64,000 nt of DNA from Rhynchospora pubera (Eukaryota > Streptophyta > Magnoliopsida > Poales > Cyperaceae): positions 69,603,676 to 69,667,675 of the forward strand of contig CM051460.1 in assembly GCA_028095005.1 (NCBI GenBank), written 5' to 3'. Below, one piece after another: positions 36,388 to 49,088 of the stretch. The position numbers were made by a program, and so were the translations under genes. Below the pieces are notes generated by a model, which was not told the origin of the DNA, searched no databases, and saw only the letters and a list, made by a program, of their open reading frames with translations. Position 1 is the first letter of the stretch, and every line of letters begins with the position of its first letter.

Positions 36388-36755
36388 GGGGAATGCTAGA
36401 ATGTTGTTCGCTGCACGGATAGTTCACGTGCTACTCGTTTGTTTTCAAATTTTATGCTTCAAATGACCAATTTTCAAACCATTCAATCTCATTTTTCACA
36501 TTGAAATCTTATAGAATATCATTTTTTATATATTTTTTTAAATATTGTACTGTATTTTTGAAATTTTTGAAGTTCGTAAATCTAGTTAGTTTTGAACCCT
36601 CTAATGATAACTTTTTTTTTAGAATCTAAAAAAGTATAAAAATTAAAAAAATATAAAATTAAATGGTCCGGATCGATCTTTTGATTGAAAAGAATTTAAA
36701 TTTGTATACATTGCACGAGTCTGTTCGTTCTATGCGCATCATTTTAGCAATCCTA
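36388..36755. mobile_element. Hairpin MULE-MITE, copy C
   Basis: A 368-bp element with inverted ends GGGGAATGCTAGAATG and CATTTTAGCAATCCTA and family phrases such as TTCAAATGACCA and CATTGAAATCTTATAG. The flanks TTATTGTAA and GTATTATAA agree at 7 of 9 positions, fitting an older 9-bp duplication. Confidence 0.75.
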
Positions 36756-37153
36756 GTATTATAATTATAACAATAATGACAACAAAATTACTAATAATGA
36801 TAATAATAAATTTAATTATTATATTATTATGAGAAATACTGTCCTGGATGAATTTTTAAAGGTTTATTCTAGCTCTAATCAGTTATAATCATTCATAATT
36901 CTAAATAAATAGTCTAAATTTGGTGAGGCAGACTTCGGCGCGTCTATTTATGTAGCAAACCACTGATGCGAAGACTCCACTTAAAAGTGAATGATAAGGA
37001 ACTATATAAATGACACCAACCGCGCGTTGATAGATTTGGTAGAGCCAACAACTTAAGCAAGCACAGACAAATTATATATGACATAATAATTGAACTTAAT
37101 TTGCTGACAAATGATATATAAATAATAATTGAACTTAGCTAAAGTATAGTCAT

Positions 37154-37452
37154 TTCTCAAAATCTAAAATGCATATAGTTGATCCGAACCTTTCAAATTA
37201 TTCTCCATATTGAAATCTCCTAGGAAAACAAAATTTATATTTTTTCGAATTTTTTACTATATATTATGCTATTTTAAAAAAAACAATGTAAAAGAGTTGT
37301 AAAGGAGTATTTCTAACCCTTCAATTTGAAAATAGCATAATATATAGCAAAAAAATTCGAAAAAATATAAAATTTGGTCTTGAAAGATAATTTTACATGG
37401 AGAATAACTTGAATGGTTTGGATTAACTGTTTGGATTTTAGATTTTGAGAAA
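37154..37452. mobile_element. Hairpin MITE, related copy D (ends not defined)
   Basis: Arms beginning TTTCTCAAAATCTAAAAT pair with their complement at the right and share GATCCGAACC, ATTCTCCATATTGAAATCTC and TTTTTCGAATTTTTTACTAT with the other copies. No target duplication was found. Confidence 0.7.
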
Positions 37453-38186
37453 CGAGGAGGCGAAGCATGTGTGGACGAATCTTTCAGCAAAATATGTTTA
37501 GTGCAAAATGAATAACTAATTGAAGATTATATATATTTGTTAATTTACAATGATTCTTATATATGCTGGTTCCATACTTTTTCTGAACATTATAACTAAT
37601 ATAAATTCAGAATGTTTTGCGCACCTTTTATATAGAGGAGGCTGGCCATTTAATTCCGGATTGAATGAAAATTATAGTCGAGTTTAAGTTGAGATGTATA
37701 TTAAAATGTTTTTTTATATAATAAGTAAATAATGTTTTTCAAATTCAATCCGATTTTAATTTTAACAATCTTTACTGAATTAGCGCTACTTGTAGGCTTG
37801 TAGCGACTAAATTAAAATTTGATTCACATATTATGATTTATAAGGTATTTATTTGGGTACTTCTTTTTGTATGTAAAAAGAAGACTACATGAAAATGACA
37901 GGACTGCCCTAGCAGCTTGATAAAAAATAATCTATCAATGTTGAAAATTCGTGCCTTACCTGCGGAATAATGGCACTTGTACGTGTAGGAAATTTGTAAT
38001 TCATAGCGGAGTTCGAGTCAAAGAAAGTCATTAACTTGGCATATGCAGGCTCATTTTTCTTTTCAAAATAGTTCGATTTTATTGTTTCTTTAAAGGGAAG
38101 GAAGCCTGAGCTTGAAATTTAAACATATAAATTGTAATGCTTGTTTACCTAGCTAGCATGTTAGACATTTAATTTCACATCATTTA
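37453..38186. other. AT-rich intergenic DNA
   Basis: No feature was recognised. Confidence 0.4.
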
Positions 38187-38350
38187 GCTTGCGTTTGGAT
38201 GAGAGAAGAAGAAGAGGAAGAAGGAATATGGGAAGAAAAAAAATTATAAACAATCCAAACTCTTCACAAAGTTACACACTTCCCAATACTTCTTTCCACT
38301 TCTTCCCTTCTTCCCTTCTTCCCACACCTATCCAAATGGACCCATCGAAG
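38187..38350. mobile_element. Short MITE with GTTTGGAT termini
   Basis: GCGTTTGGATGAGAGAAGAAG at the left pairs imperfectly with the right end CTTCCCACACCTATCCAAAT. The right half repeats the sequence at 1-82 and about 57045-57135. Purine-rich left arm, pyrimidine-rich right arm. Confidence 0.65.
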
Positions 38351-39149
38351 AAACATGACTTACCTGTGTAACTGTGTTGTTGGCTTCAAAAGGAAACTTA
38401 TTTTTTTTTTTACAATATAAATTTCAATGCTATATAATTTCTTATGTTATAGGACCCATCAGATCGCTAATGGGCATAAAAATGTTAACTCGGCTTGTTA
38501 TATGAAATCAAATTATTAATTCCTACAGGCATTTTTGACCCAGGAAATTAAGGAAGCTCAACGGATTATCCAATCACAAACAAACTTTTGAACTGATTAT
38601 TAAGTTGCTTTCACAGTTGAAGGTCAATTATAAGCTACAACATTTAAACTGAATAAATATTTATTTTTACTTAAGACCAACTACAAATTTAAAAGTTCAT
38701 TCAACTCAATAGACTAGATTCAAACCGATGAAGTAGTTTTATGTTCTCTCTCTCTCTTTTTTCTTTTTTTTTTTCTTTTTTGAAACAAGTAAGACCAAAA
38801 GTCCTACCACTTCCATTTACGAGAAGCAAATTAAGTTTACGAGAACAAACACAAAACAAAACAACCGCACTAGTACCACACAAGCTGGTAGCAGTACTGT
38901 GCACCAATGCTATCTCCCTCTATCCACTAGTAAAAGTTTTATGTTTTCTTCCTTTCAAAATTGTGATCAAACTGAAAAAATGTATGCTTTCTTATTTATG
39001 GAATCATTTCACAAAGTTAATTATATGCTTGATTTTAAAAATCACTCCACGGTTGAACTGTTACCCAAATAACATGAATATAATACATTTTCATCTTTCA
39101 CCCAAATAACATGCATATAATACATTTTCATCTTTAAGTTGAAAAGTTC
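38351..39149. other. Intergenic DNA with a possible retroposon tail
   Basis: A long T-rich run (about 38748-38780) followed by sequence with AAAAGTCCTACCACTTCC up to about 38930 may be the tail of a reverse-oriented LINE fragment. A 31-bp phrase (ACCCAAATAACATG...CATTTTCATC) is duplicated at about 39063 and 39102. No gene. Confidence 0.35.
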
Positions 39150-39164
39150 AAACACTACCAGAAT

Positions 39165-39480
39165 TTCGTTTTACTGCGTCGCAACACCAACGTGTTGGCG
39201 TCCCTCCATTAAATAGGGACGCAGAAAGGAAAAAACGGGCTTGAGGACTTCTAAGCTGCGTCATTAGGCCGACGGATATTAGTAGGGACGCGACAACCCT
39301 CTACATAGAGACGCTCTTTGGTTCTCTGTAGGGACCCGAATATGCTAAATTTAACTCGCGTCGGTATACCGACACAAATTAACAAGGACGCGTATTAGTT
39401 AGGTTGCGTAACTCTTTCAGATAGAGACGCAAATGTTTTTTCTTGCAGGCGCGCGTAATTGACGTCGCTAGTTGACACAT
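39165..39480. repeat. CACTA-2 left subterminal repeats
   Basis: Many GACGC or GCGTC cores (GGGACGC, AGAGACGC, GTCGGTATACCGAC) occur within 320 bp of the terminus and match those near the right end. Confidence 0.75.
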
Positions 39481-42400
39481 ATCAACACGGACCCTAATAA
39501 TCAAATTACTAAATTTTTTAAATTAAAATTACTTGGTGATTTAATGTGTTAGTATACCGACGCATATATGGATCAATATTTGGTAAACATTGCTTCATTT
39601 TCTGATGTGTACCAGTTTCAGTTTCAGTACCATTTTTTTCTGCTGTGTACCAGTTTCAATACCAATCATTCATTGTGTATATATTAACCCAATACCCAAA
39701 TCCATTAAAAAGTTAACCATGAACGCTTTTATTGTAAACGGTTAATATTAGATCCATAAATCAAGTAAATATTTCAAAACAACACACATCAAGAGTAAAA
39801 AACATAAGTACAAAATATGCATCTGCACTCCAGTAAATAAAATGCATGAAACTAAAACTGATGAATATAACACATGGATCTCTAATTCTATCAAACAAGC
39901 TTAAACGCAATGAAACAAAAAAAATATATAACATCTATAATTGAATTTAATAAAAGCCAACACATATGACATAAATCCATAATTGCATTGAATGAGAATA
40001 AACCGAATTTGAATTTGATACATCTAATCTCTAACACAACATAACTCTAAATCATACATCATGGAAAATTCATGCAAAGTCTAATATAATGGACTAACAG
40101 AATTAAAAGATTAAAGTAATTAAAAGAAAAGTCCGTGTCGAGTAGTTTTCACATGTGTCCAGCACACCTATAAGTTCTTGCCTATTCTAACAAAATAATT
40201 TAATTCCATCACATGAGATTCAATTTCATCATAACCCAGCAAGTATGTATAATTAATCTCTCTAAATAATTCAAAAATTAACTGCACAAAATCTCTCTAA
40301 ATAATTTGTCTGGATTATATCTAACCTATATTTGCATAAAACTTAAGTACCAGTTCTCATCACTATACCCAAAATTTATGTCGTCTAATCAAAACAGCCC
40401 AAATGAAAACAACGACTGAAAAGAGTACAAAAACAATCAAAAATTGAGATTACATAATTTTACTAAGCAAATTGAGACAAACCCTAATTACAAAATTTGA
40501 GATTACATAACCTAGTTCAAATATTAATAAAAATCCGTTTTCATGATCAAATACAGATTTTGAGATTGCAACACTCAATATTACAGAACTTTACAGAACT
40601 TTATTATCAATATAAAAAGAAAAATAAGTTAGAGAAGCATACATCTGACCTAAAGTGAAGAAATCGAACAGCTAGCCTCTAACCTAAAGAGAAGAGAAAT
40701 GAAGTAAGATAAACATTACTTTACCAATTCAAATCTGTCCTATTTGGTTCCAAGATTATATACAGAATTTACTGGTAAACAAAGCACAATTAGGAAATGA
40801 ATTTACTATTAAAGTCTGACAGAATTTGAGATTGCAATGCTCAATATTATCGAATTTTATTAACCCCTTAATTTCTCATCTAATAGCTCATTTCAACTCG
40901 TCAATTAGTTTAATTGAAGCAAGAATTTACAACTAAAAGGAGAAGAGAAAGATGATATAAGAAGCCATACTATCAGATTTGAGGAAGAAAGTAAGAAGCT
41001 CTAAACCAATCTGAGGAAGTGAGAGAAGAGGAAGAAAGTAAGAAATTGAGAGAAAATAAATGTAGAAAAGGAGGGAGAAATTGTAGGAAAATTGAATAAA
41101 GTAAGAAGTCATACCTTCAGATTTTGATTTTCTGTCAAATTGATGGAAAGATTATATATAGGATAATGGCGAAAATTTTTTGGAGGGAGACGCGAAATTT
41201 TTTTTTTGGAGGGAGGAGAAATGTTGCCGCACAAGAAGATTTTCATCGGCCGAAATTTTTCCATCGCACAAGAAGATTCTTTGATTAAGCGCGAAAAGTT
41301 TGGGGGGAATAATTTTTGGAGGGATAAATTTCATCAGTCGAAAAAATGATTTTGGGAGAAGAGATAGGTATTGATCGGATCTGGTGATTGGTGAAGAGAT
41401 AAGATTTTCTAATTTGGGGTAGACATTGGTTTTGACTTTTGAGCAAACGCAAAAAATTTGGGAGCCCCACATGTCATCGATAGGGAGCCCCACATGTATA
41501 TCATTATATTTTTTAATGTGTTGTTTAATGAAAAAACAAAATAGTTTCAATGTGATGTATTATATTCACAACAAACTCATAGTCATTATGACAGCTGGCT
41601 CAATACGTATAAAAATCTAAGAACTTGTGGATATTCATTTTATTATTTGAAACTGCAAACATTTGCATGTAATGTAAATATATGGTGAGACATGCAAATT
41701 AATATTTCTCATGTCGTATACTAAAGTTTGAACAACAGTAGATTAAAAATTTGTTTACCATTTATTCCGAAAATATATTTAAAGTTTTTATTCCAAAAAT
41801 AATTAGATGAACGATTTTATATTTTTTTAATTTAAAATTCTTGAGTGTTATGGAACTATTTTTTTTTTTACCTTTCTTCTTTTTTTTTTGTAAGAACACA
41901 TAATCTTTTCTAGCAGTTATTATATTCTCCTTAATTTGTAGTCTGTAGGCAATTACTTATATTTCACTTTACATTTTTTTTTAAAAAAAGTCTCGTTAGC
42001 CTGATAGAAATACTAAATGTGATATATTAAACCTAGATATATATAATATAAAACTATAGAGAACTATATATTGGAAAACGTATGCTTATAGAACATAAAC
42101 TTTTAGGTATATTTCAACCATTAGTGCGAAAATAATGTTAAGCGCCTGAATTTTTGTAGTAAATATAAAATTTTTAGCTAGTAAAGCTTTTAGCCGAAAA
42201 ATAGTATTTTTAATTAGTATTTCGACCATTACATGCGTTCTTTTAAAAAATATTAATTTATATTCTAATTTGTAGAATTGTGCTATACTTTAGAAACTAT
42301 CAAACTACATATTTTATGGTTATGTTTCATATGTAAAAGGTTTAGAAATATATCAAATTTATTCTAAAAACATTTAAACAAAATTAAAAAAAAAACTTAA

Positions 42401-43381
42401 ATACTAATTACCACTAGTTTTTTTTAAAAAAAAACCCGGAGTGTTACATAATATTTATTTTTTTAAAAAAAATATTTAAAAATTCAAAATATAAAATAAA
42501 ATTAACCCAAATTTATTTATTTATTATTAAATACCATCATTAAAAATTCTTAAATATGTAATACTTGTAAAGTCTAAAATGGAAGAATTTGACATGATTA
42601 TATATTTATAGTTTTGTTATATTGTGGGAAAAGCAATAATATATATTAATTTGGCCCTCAAAAAAATTTGTGGGAACCAAGTTGTGGCGCTATATTTGGG
42701 AACAAACTTTTGATGGGGTCTCATTGCCTAAATTACAAATTTTTAGTTTGGCGCTATCAGTTTAGGGTTTAACGAATTAAATGGAGGTGCAAAAACGTGT
42801 TTCCATAGAGAGAGAAATGATAAAAATTTTCATGATTTAATAGGGGGTTGCTACCTGGCGTTTCCAGATTGGCTCTTTTTGTGTTTTCCCGGATGGAGTT
42901 CATGGATAGATGACTTGTTTAGCATCTAAATCGTTGATTCAAATCTAACGGATGGTATAAAGCATAATTACAATTATTACTCCACGCAGTTTCCTTTGGC
43001 ATATCCTGACTGGTTGCTTTGATGTGCCACGGATCGTGGCCCATGGATAGATTGTTTGTGCTTGTATGTGGATCGTTGGATCAAATCCAAAGGCTTCTCT
43101 TAATTGAAGTTGTAATGTCCTAGAAACAATTATATTTAGCATGTGAAATAATTTATATCTTACTCTCAGATTCTTATATATTATTTCAGTCAACTTTTAT
43201 TTTTTTGAAAGAATCTCATGAATTTTCATTTCATTATATTTCAAATTTTTTTCCCGATTATATATTTGCTAAAAACTGGATGAAACAACCATAAATTGAA
43301 AACTATAAGCTGATACACTTATATTTGTTTAATAACTTTAAAATGTGAATTTATGAAGACAAATATTACATATCAGTAACA
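39481..43381. other. Non-coding interior of CACTA-2
   Basis: AT-rich. A short duplicated phrase with TGTGTACCAGTTTCA lies at about 39604 and 39644. GC-richer DNA at 41160-41420 (GGAGGGAGACGCG and similar) may be an old promoter, as at the matching place in CACTA-1. No transposase exon was found. Confidence 0.45.
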
Positions 43382-43391
43382 ATAACTTAAA

Positions 43392-43794
43392 GAAGATTGC
43401 TAAAATGCTTTGCATAGCACGGATGCCCTTCGTGCTACGGATTCGTTCTTGCATTTCATGCTTCAAACAACCGATCCAAACCGTTCATTATTTTCTTCAT
43501 ATTGAAATCTCATTAGAAACCAAATTTTACATTTATTTTAATTTTATTACTATTTTCTCAAATTTTTTAAAATACTTAATCTAATAAATTCTAGACCCTT
43601 CAATAACAGTGATTTTCAAAAATCTGAGAAAAATAGTAAAAAAATTTTAAAAATATAAAATTTGATTTTGTAATGAAATTTCAATATGTAGAAGATAATG
43701 AACGGTTTAGATCGGTTGTTTGAAGCATGAAATGCAATAACGAATCCGTAGCACGAAGTGCATCCGTGATATGCATAGTATTTTAGCAATCCTC
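43392..43794. mobile_element. Hairpin MULE-MITE, copy E
   Basis: A 403-bp element with inverted ends GAAGATTGCTAAAATGC and TATTTTAGCAATCCTC, flanked by an exact 10-bp duplication ATAACTTAAA (43382-43391 and 43795-43804). The arms share CCGATCCAAACCGTTCATTA and ATATTGAAATCTCAT with the rest of the family and continue through GTAGCACGAAG. Confidence 0.9.
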
Positions 43795-43804
43795 ATAACT
43801 TAAA

Positions 43805-45427
43805 TGCCATGATATGCAATTTTTTAAATTCTATTTATGTGTAATAATAATATTACTAGTATGTACAACTTAATATGATCAACAATACAAGTTAGTTAAG
43901 CTATCAATTAGATTAAGTTGTTAAACCTTGCAGTAAATTTTATGACATTATTATTCAGTAAATTTTAAACCTTGCAGTAAAAAATTATGAAAACCTTGCA
44001 ATAAATTATTGTATTTAAATATTAAAATATTATTTAAATATTTTTAATGAATTTTTAATGAATAAATTATAACATGGCTTAACATGTTTAACACTCCGTG
44101 TCGACATAACACCACACGTCGTGTTACACGTGTCGTGTTAATCGATTTTTTCATTTGACACGACACAAACATGACACATTCAAAGTATTACGTCACGTCC
44201 ATAACCAATTTGTTTATTTCTTTTTAAGTATTTTTGTCAGATTTTTAAAAACCATTGAAGGGTCCATGACTAATTATATTTGTGATTTTCTAAAATGGCA
44301 TGGTTTTATAAAAATGCGCAAACTATTTCATAATGGTATTCTTTTAATGTCACTAATTTAGAGGAAAAAATTCAATTAATATTTTTTCAATCTGATTTCG
44401 ACATAGAACTTCACTAACTGATTGTTTCGGCTTTACAATTAGTCTTTTTATATGAGAGATGTATAAATTACAAAAATACTATAGATTTTCTATGCAATTG
44501 TGAGTCACAGTGATCTCTACGATTAAAATAATACTGATTTCCTTATCCATAGGTTCCATGATGTGATTTTGTAATTAAATTCTTATTTTTTTATTAGCAA
44601 AAAAAAAAAAAGAAGGCTCCAAAGGTTTTTTATTTGCAATTTCTAGGAATAAATTTATTGGGAAGTGTGTAATTTTGTGAAGAGTTTGAATTGTTTATAA
44701 TAAATTTATGGTAGGAAGATGAAATTCCCCAAAATCCCATGGGGATCCAAACGGCCCCTAAAATATTTTAATTTTCTTTTTTGAATTTGTCTTTATATTT
44801 TGGAAATTTAATTTTTATTTCTTTTAAGATTTTCAGGTGAATGTATATACTTGATGTGTGTCTCGAACGCAGCAAAAAGGGAAAAAGAAAAAGAAGTAGA
44901 GAGGATGTTTTTGCTTATGAATTTCTCTTTCTATGTGAGTTAAGAGATGTTAATTAGTTTTAGAATATTTTTTTTCAATTTATCCACGTCATTAAAATAT
45001 TTTTTATTTTCCATGAACTTGCTTATATTACTAATGATATGTAATAAAATGGCAATCTTATGATAATGTTCTTCAACATGACTTGGCAAGTTTAACATAT
45101 TTTGTTAACACGTCATGACATGTTGTATTAGAAAATAACATATTATTTGACATGTCACGACACAAGACGACACAACACGGCATGATTTGTACAAAAAAAT
45201 AACACAATATTTTTAAGTGATCTAACATTCGAATTAAAAAAATATTATTTTGTCATCATCGATTTCAATTAATTTATGCCATAAAAGTTTGCTTTGGCTT
45301 AGTTATTACGCATGTGGGAGAAAAAAATGAACAATTTTAATTACTTGTTCTTTAATAAATTTCAAGTAAATTTTAAATTAAAACATTCAACGTTCTGTTT
45401 GTTACAACTTCAAAAATATTGATCAAG
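43805..45427. other. AT-rich interior of CACTA-2
   Basis: Degenerate CACGACAC-rich phrases occur at about 44095-44175 and 45110-45190. A GGATCCAAACGGCCCC motif (about 44743) looks like a MITE end. No gene. Confidence 0.4.
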
Positions 45428-45535
45428 AGTAATGCTAGAGTCAAACATAATTCGAAACTAAAAGCCGGTCGGATCTTTGTATTGAAATTTTATCGAAGAT
45501 CAAATTTTATATCTTTGTGAAATGTTTAACTGTAT
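45428..45535. repeat. Half of a hairpin MULE-MITE
   Basis: GAGTAATGCTAGAGTC begins a single arm resembling copy A, followed by GGTCGGATC and TATTGAAATTTTATCG. No matching second arm lies nearby. Confidence 0.55.
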
Positions 45536-45584
45536 TTTCAATTTATATCATGTTGGCACGGCACAACTAATTATAACGCAACAC

Positions 45585-45747
45585 GAGACTCTAACACGAT
45601 CGCGTTTGACACGACACGAGACTCTAACACGATCGCGTTTGACACGACACGAGACTCTAACACAATCGTGTTTGACACGAGACTCTAACACGATCGTGTT
45701 TGACACGACACGAGACTCTAACACGATCGCATTTGACACGACACGAT
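45585..45747. repeat. 33-bp tandem repeat, five units
   Basis: GAGACTCTAACACGATCG starts at 45585, 45618, 45651, 45679 and 45712; the fourth step lost 5 bp. Units contain CACGACACGAG and ACGATCGCGTTTGAC. Open frames across both strands result from the period being a multiple of three. Confidence 0.95.
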
Positions 45748-46079
45748 AGAAACACATGATATGAAATATAAACATATTATATGATCATAAAGTATAATTA
45801 TACATAGAAACACATGATAGCTGTACATATCCCGATAAATGAGAATTTTTTAATGAATTAAACTTAAAAATCATTTGTCATTGAAATTAATTAAGCGGGA
45901 GGATGAAAAATTATATAAGTAAAAAATTCAAAATTTCATTGGAAAATGAAAAGTCTTGGCGCCGATTTCCACAAAATATTCCCACCTTCCCACATTTTGT
46001 TGTCTCTATTATCTCTGCATTAAATAATCATTGCCCTTAGATATTAATCAGACAGTCGAGATTATACGGATATTGCTCT

Positions 46080-48500
46080 AGGTGAAATTAGGTCATTGTG
46101 AAAACTGCCGCCGCCCCCAGCCCCAGCACGCCTCAAATTCAATCCCTCCCTTCCAAATTATTTCAACTCAAAATCGCACCTCTTCACCTATTCTCCCTCT
46201 TCTTTGGCTCAGCCGCGTCGATTTCAACCACTGGCGCCCCGATCCCTTCTGATCCGCACTAAGACCTAGACCTCCATCTCCATTATTTCAGATATTTATA
46301 TTTACGAAATCAGAAGTTGCCTTGCGACGGCGCCGATCCAGATCCATCTTTTTCTACTTCACACACCGAACCATTGTGGTCTTTATCTCCTCCTCGCAAA
46401 AGGCATACGATTCAGGTTGGATCTCGTAGAATCTAATTTGTTGCTGAAATTGCGATCTTTATTCTCTCAGCATCTAATTTCTTCAAAACTTTTCGCTAAT
46501 GGTCAGGTTGGGGCCGAGTTCCGACGAGGTCCAAGTGCAAATCGATGCGATGAGGTCTAGGTTGGGGCTTATGGAGAACTATTCCGGCGATCGTTCTCCG
46601 TCTTCGGTTTCAATCTGTCGCCGCTGCCGCTGTCCGTCCCCAAGCTGACCCTTCGACGAATCTATTCGTTTCTGGTTCACTCTCTCTCTCTCTTTGTCTT
46701 TCGTTTGATATCGATCTGTAATTGTGCTTCTAATAAATTGATCCAGTACAGTTATATTACGAATTGTACAATATTTTCATTTCTGCATTTTTATTATATT
46801 TAATTTTAAGCATATGTTGGAGAAATGATCCAAGTGTTGCATTTCTCATACAATTATATTAAGTTGATAAGTGAGAATTTTTTTTTCGCTGTTAATAAAC
46901 ATGTTCCATTTTCTATCACAAATTCGTAACAAGATAATAAAAGTGTCTAGTTTTTCTTACATTCCAGTTTGAACCTATTTGATTACCTCTAGCTCAGAGT
47001 CTGTTATGCAATTTATTCTAGAAGTTGAATAATGGACACCAAGATCCTGAGGGATAATGCATAAATGAGATTTTTTTGTCTAATGCTAGCTCCCTAAACT
47101 CAAAGGAGTCAGTTTCGTTTTGTACTCCTTAAATTTTGTCTAAGGCTTTCTTCTTTATTTTTGCCGACATTTCTATGTCAATTGCAAGTTGCTCTTGAGA
47201 TAGAATCTCAAACCAAGTATCAAAATGATTTCATATTCCAGCTGGTTAGTTTCTCACGTTTCTTGAGATCAAATTTGATAATTAAATTATTTTGGGAAAG
47301 AATAAGAAATAGATAAAGGAGGTTGCTTGGATAAATAAATGGAAAAGGAGAGTGAATAAATCAAGGCAATTAAACAGTTACTTCATTTTTTATTGTAAGC
47401 AACGACATGTGTTTTAAGTTACTTTTGTTTGATCTACTGTATATAAATTTGATACTGGTATAGTTTTAGATGTACTATAAGCCTGACTCTTATTACTTCT
47501 ACAAGTTTTAGACAGTTTTATCCTCATAAAGAGCACTGTTCTTGTGCCAAAAAGTGTGCAAGTAATTAATTTGATGATTTGGTGCATGGAATTATAATCT
47601 ACTATTGGAAAGTCTGAAAGTTTCAACATTTTTATTGTAATTATTTTAATCTTTTGGTTGAATTGTAGAATTTTTCTATCATGGGCTGATGGTTTAAGAG
47701 TAATAGTATGTGTCAGCTTACAATTTCAACCATACCAATACTTTGTCTTCAATCATCAAAGTAGTAATGGAGGTATCACTTCTCTTTTTTTATCATCTTA
47801 AGGTCTTATACATCAGAAATTTCAACAATGTCTTTTGATTTGTTCATATTTGATTGTGCGATTCTAATTTTTGCTATCAATTGTAGTAAATTAACTAATA
47901 GTAATCTAATTTCTATTATGCAGTACCTTTCTATCTTTGTTATAATATTTATTATAATATTCACTACTTCAAACAAGATGAGACATCTCAGAATAAGGTA
48001 CGGTAGTCATAAATGGAGAGTACTTAGGTGTAGCATCCACAAACACTTCAAATGCTTTAGGAGGATTCACGACCTTGGATCGCAGGAGCAAGGTGAGCAT
48101 GGATATGTGAATGGTTATGAAAACTTTAGCTAGAACTTGTGTGAGGTTTTTTGTTTGTAGGTTCTAAAGTTTTTCATTTAGACAGATTTACAAACTAATG
48201 TTATTTTACTTAGAATTCTGGTTTGTATCTAATTCAGCAATATAGGAATTATGCACCTCCACTTGTCTGCAGCAACACTTCAAAAGAGCCCATAAATAGA
48301 GAGTACCTAGGTGTACCATCGGCAAACACTTCAAATGCTATGGGAGGATTCACTGCCATACTTGGATCGCAGGAGCAAGGCGACCATGGATATGTCAATG
48401 GTTATGAAAACTTCAGCTAAACTTGTGTTTGTAGGTTCTAAAGTTTTTTGTTTAGACAGATTTACAAAACATATGCTATTTTACTTTGAATTTTTGCTTG
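46080..48500 (+). pseudogene. Gene-like fragment captured in CACTA-2
   Basis: A CT-rich leader (46120-46400), an ATG at 46499 starting MVRLGPSSDEVQVQIDAMRS that ends after about 49 codons, and a CTCTCT tract near 46680 look like the 5' end of a plant gene. Farther on, a terminal-exon-like piece ending GYVNGYENFS-stop occurs twice (about 48005-48190 and 48286-48480) as an imperfect direct repeat with its 3' flank. I do not recognise the parent gene. Capture of host fragments is common in non-autonomous CACTA elements; here it is inferred from base composition and gene-like layout. Confidence 0.45.
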
Positions 48501-48885
48501 AATGTCATTTTAATTTGAATTCTGGTAAGAATGTTATTTAATGAGTTCATTGAAATTTACAATTTGTGTGTCATGTTTGTTTTGAATTAGTAATCATGTT
48601 TGTGTGATTGTCATTTTATTTTTTGTTCTAGTTTTGGTATAGTACTGGGCTACTATATATAAAATACAATAGTGGTGGTACCAAATTGGTACCGGGCAGC
48701 GATGAATGGCCGTTCAATAGTGGTGGTACCAAATTGGTACCGGGCATAAATGAATGGCCATATAAATGTATTTGAAATGGATAGAAACAAATGCGTCGCT
48801 ATACCGACTTCACACCTGAAAGCGAGCCCGGCTAAAAGCTGAAAAGGCCCTACCCAAATAAATCGGAATACCGACGCATTTGTTC

Positions 48886-49088
48886 TGACAACGTTGGACC
48901 CACCACGTTCTGACAACGTGGGTCCCGTATTCTGACAAGGTGGGTCTCGCCACGTTCTGACAACGTGGGTCCCGTATTCTGACAACGTGGGTCCCGCCAC
49001 GTTCTGACAACGTGGGTCCCGTATTCTGACAACGTGGGTTCCGCCACGTTCTGACAACGTGGGTCCCATATTCTGACAATGTGGGTCC
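48886..49088. repeat. 47-bp tandem repeat near the right end of CACTA-2
   Basis: Alternating CCACGTTCTGACAACGTGGG and TATTCTGACAACGTGGGTCC pieces make a 47-bp unit (starts at 48903 and 48950, for example), about four copies. CCACGTTCTGACAACGTGG is itself an inverted repeat. Confidence 0.9.

Noticed and set aside
45522..45775. Open frames on both strands with repeated peptide
   Set aside because: A 33-bp repeat unit keeps all frames open when one unit has no stop; there is no sign of a gene.
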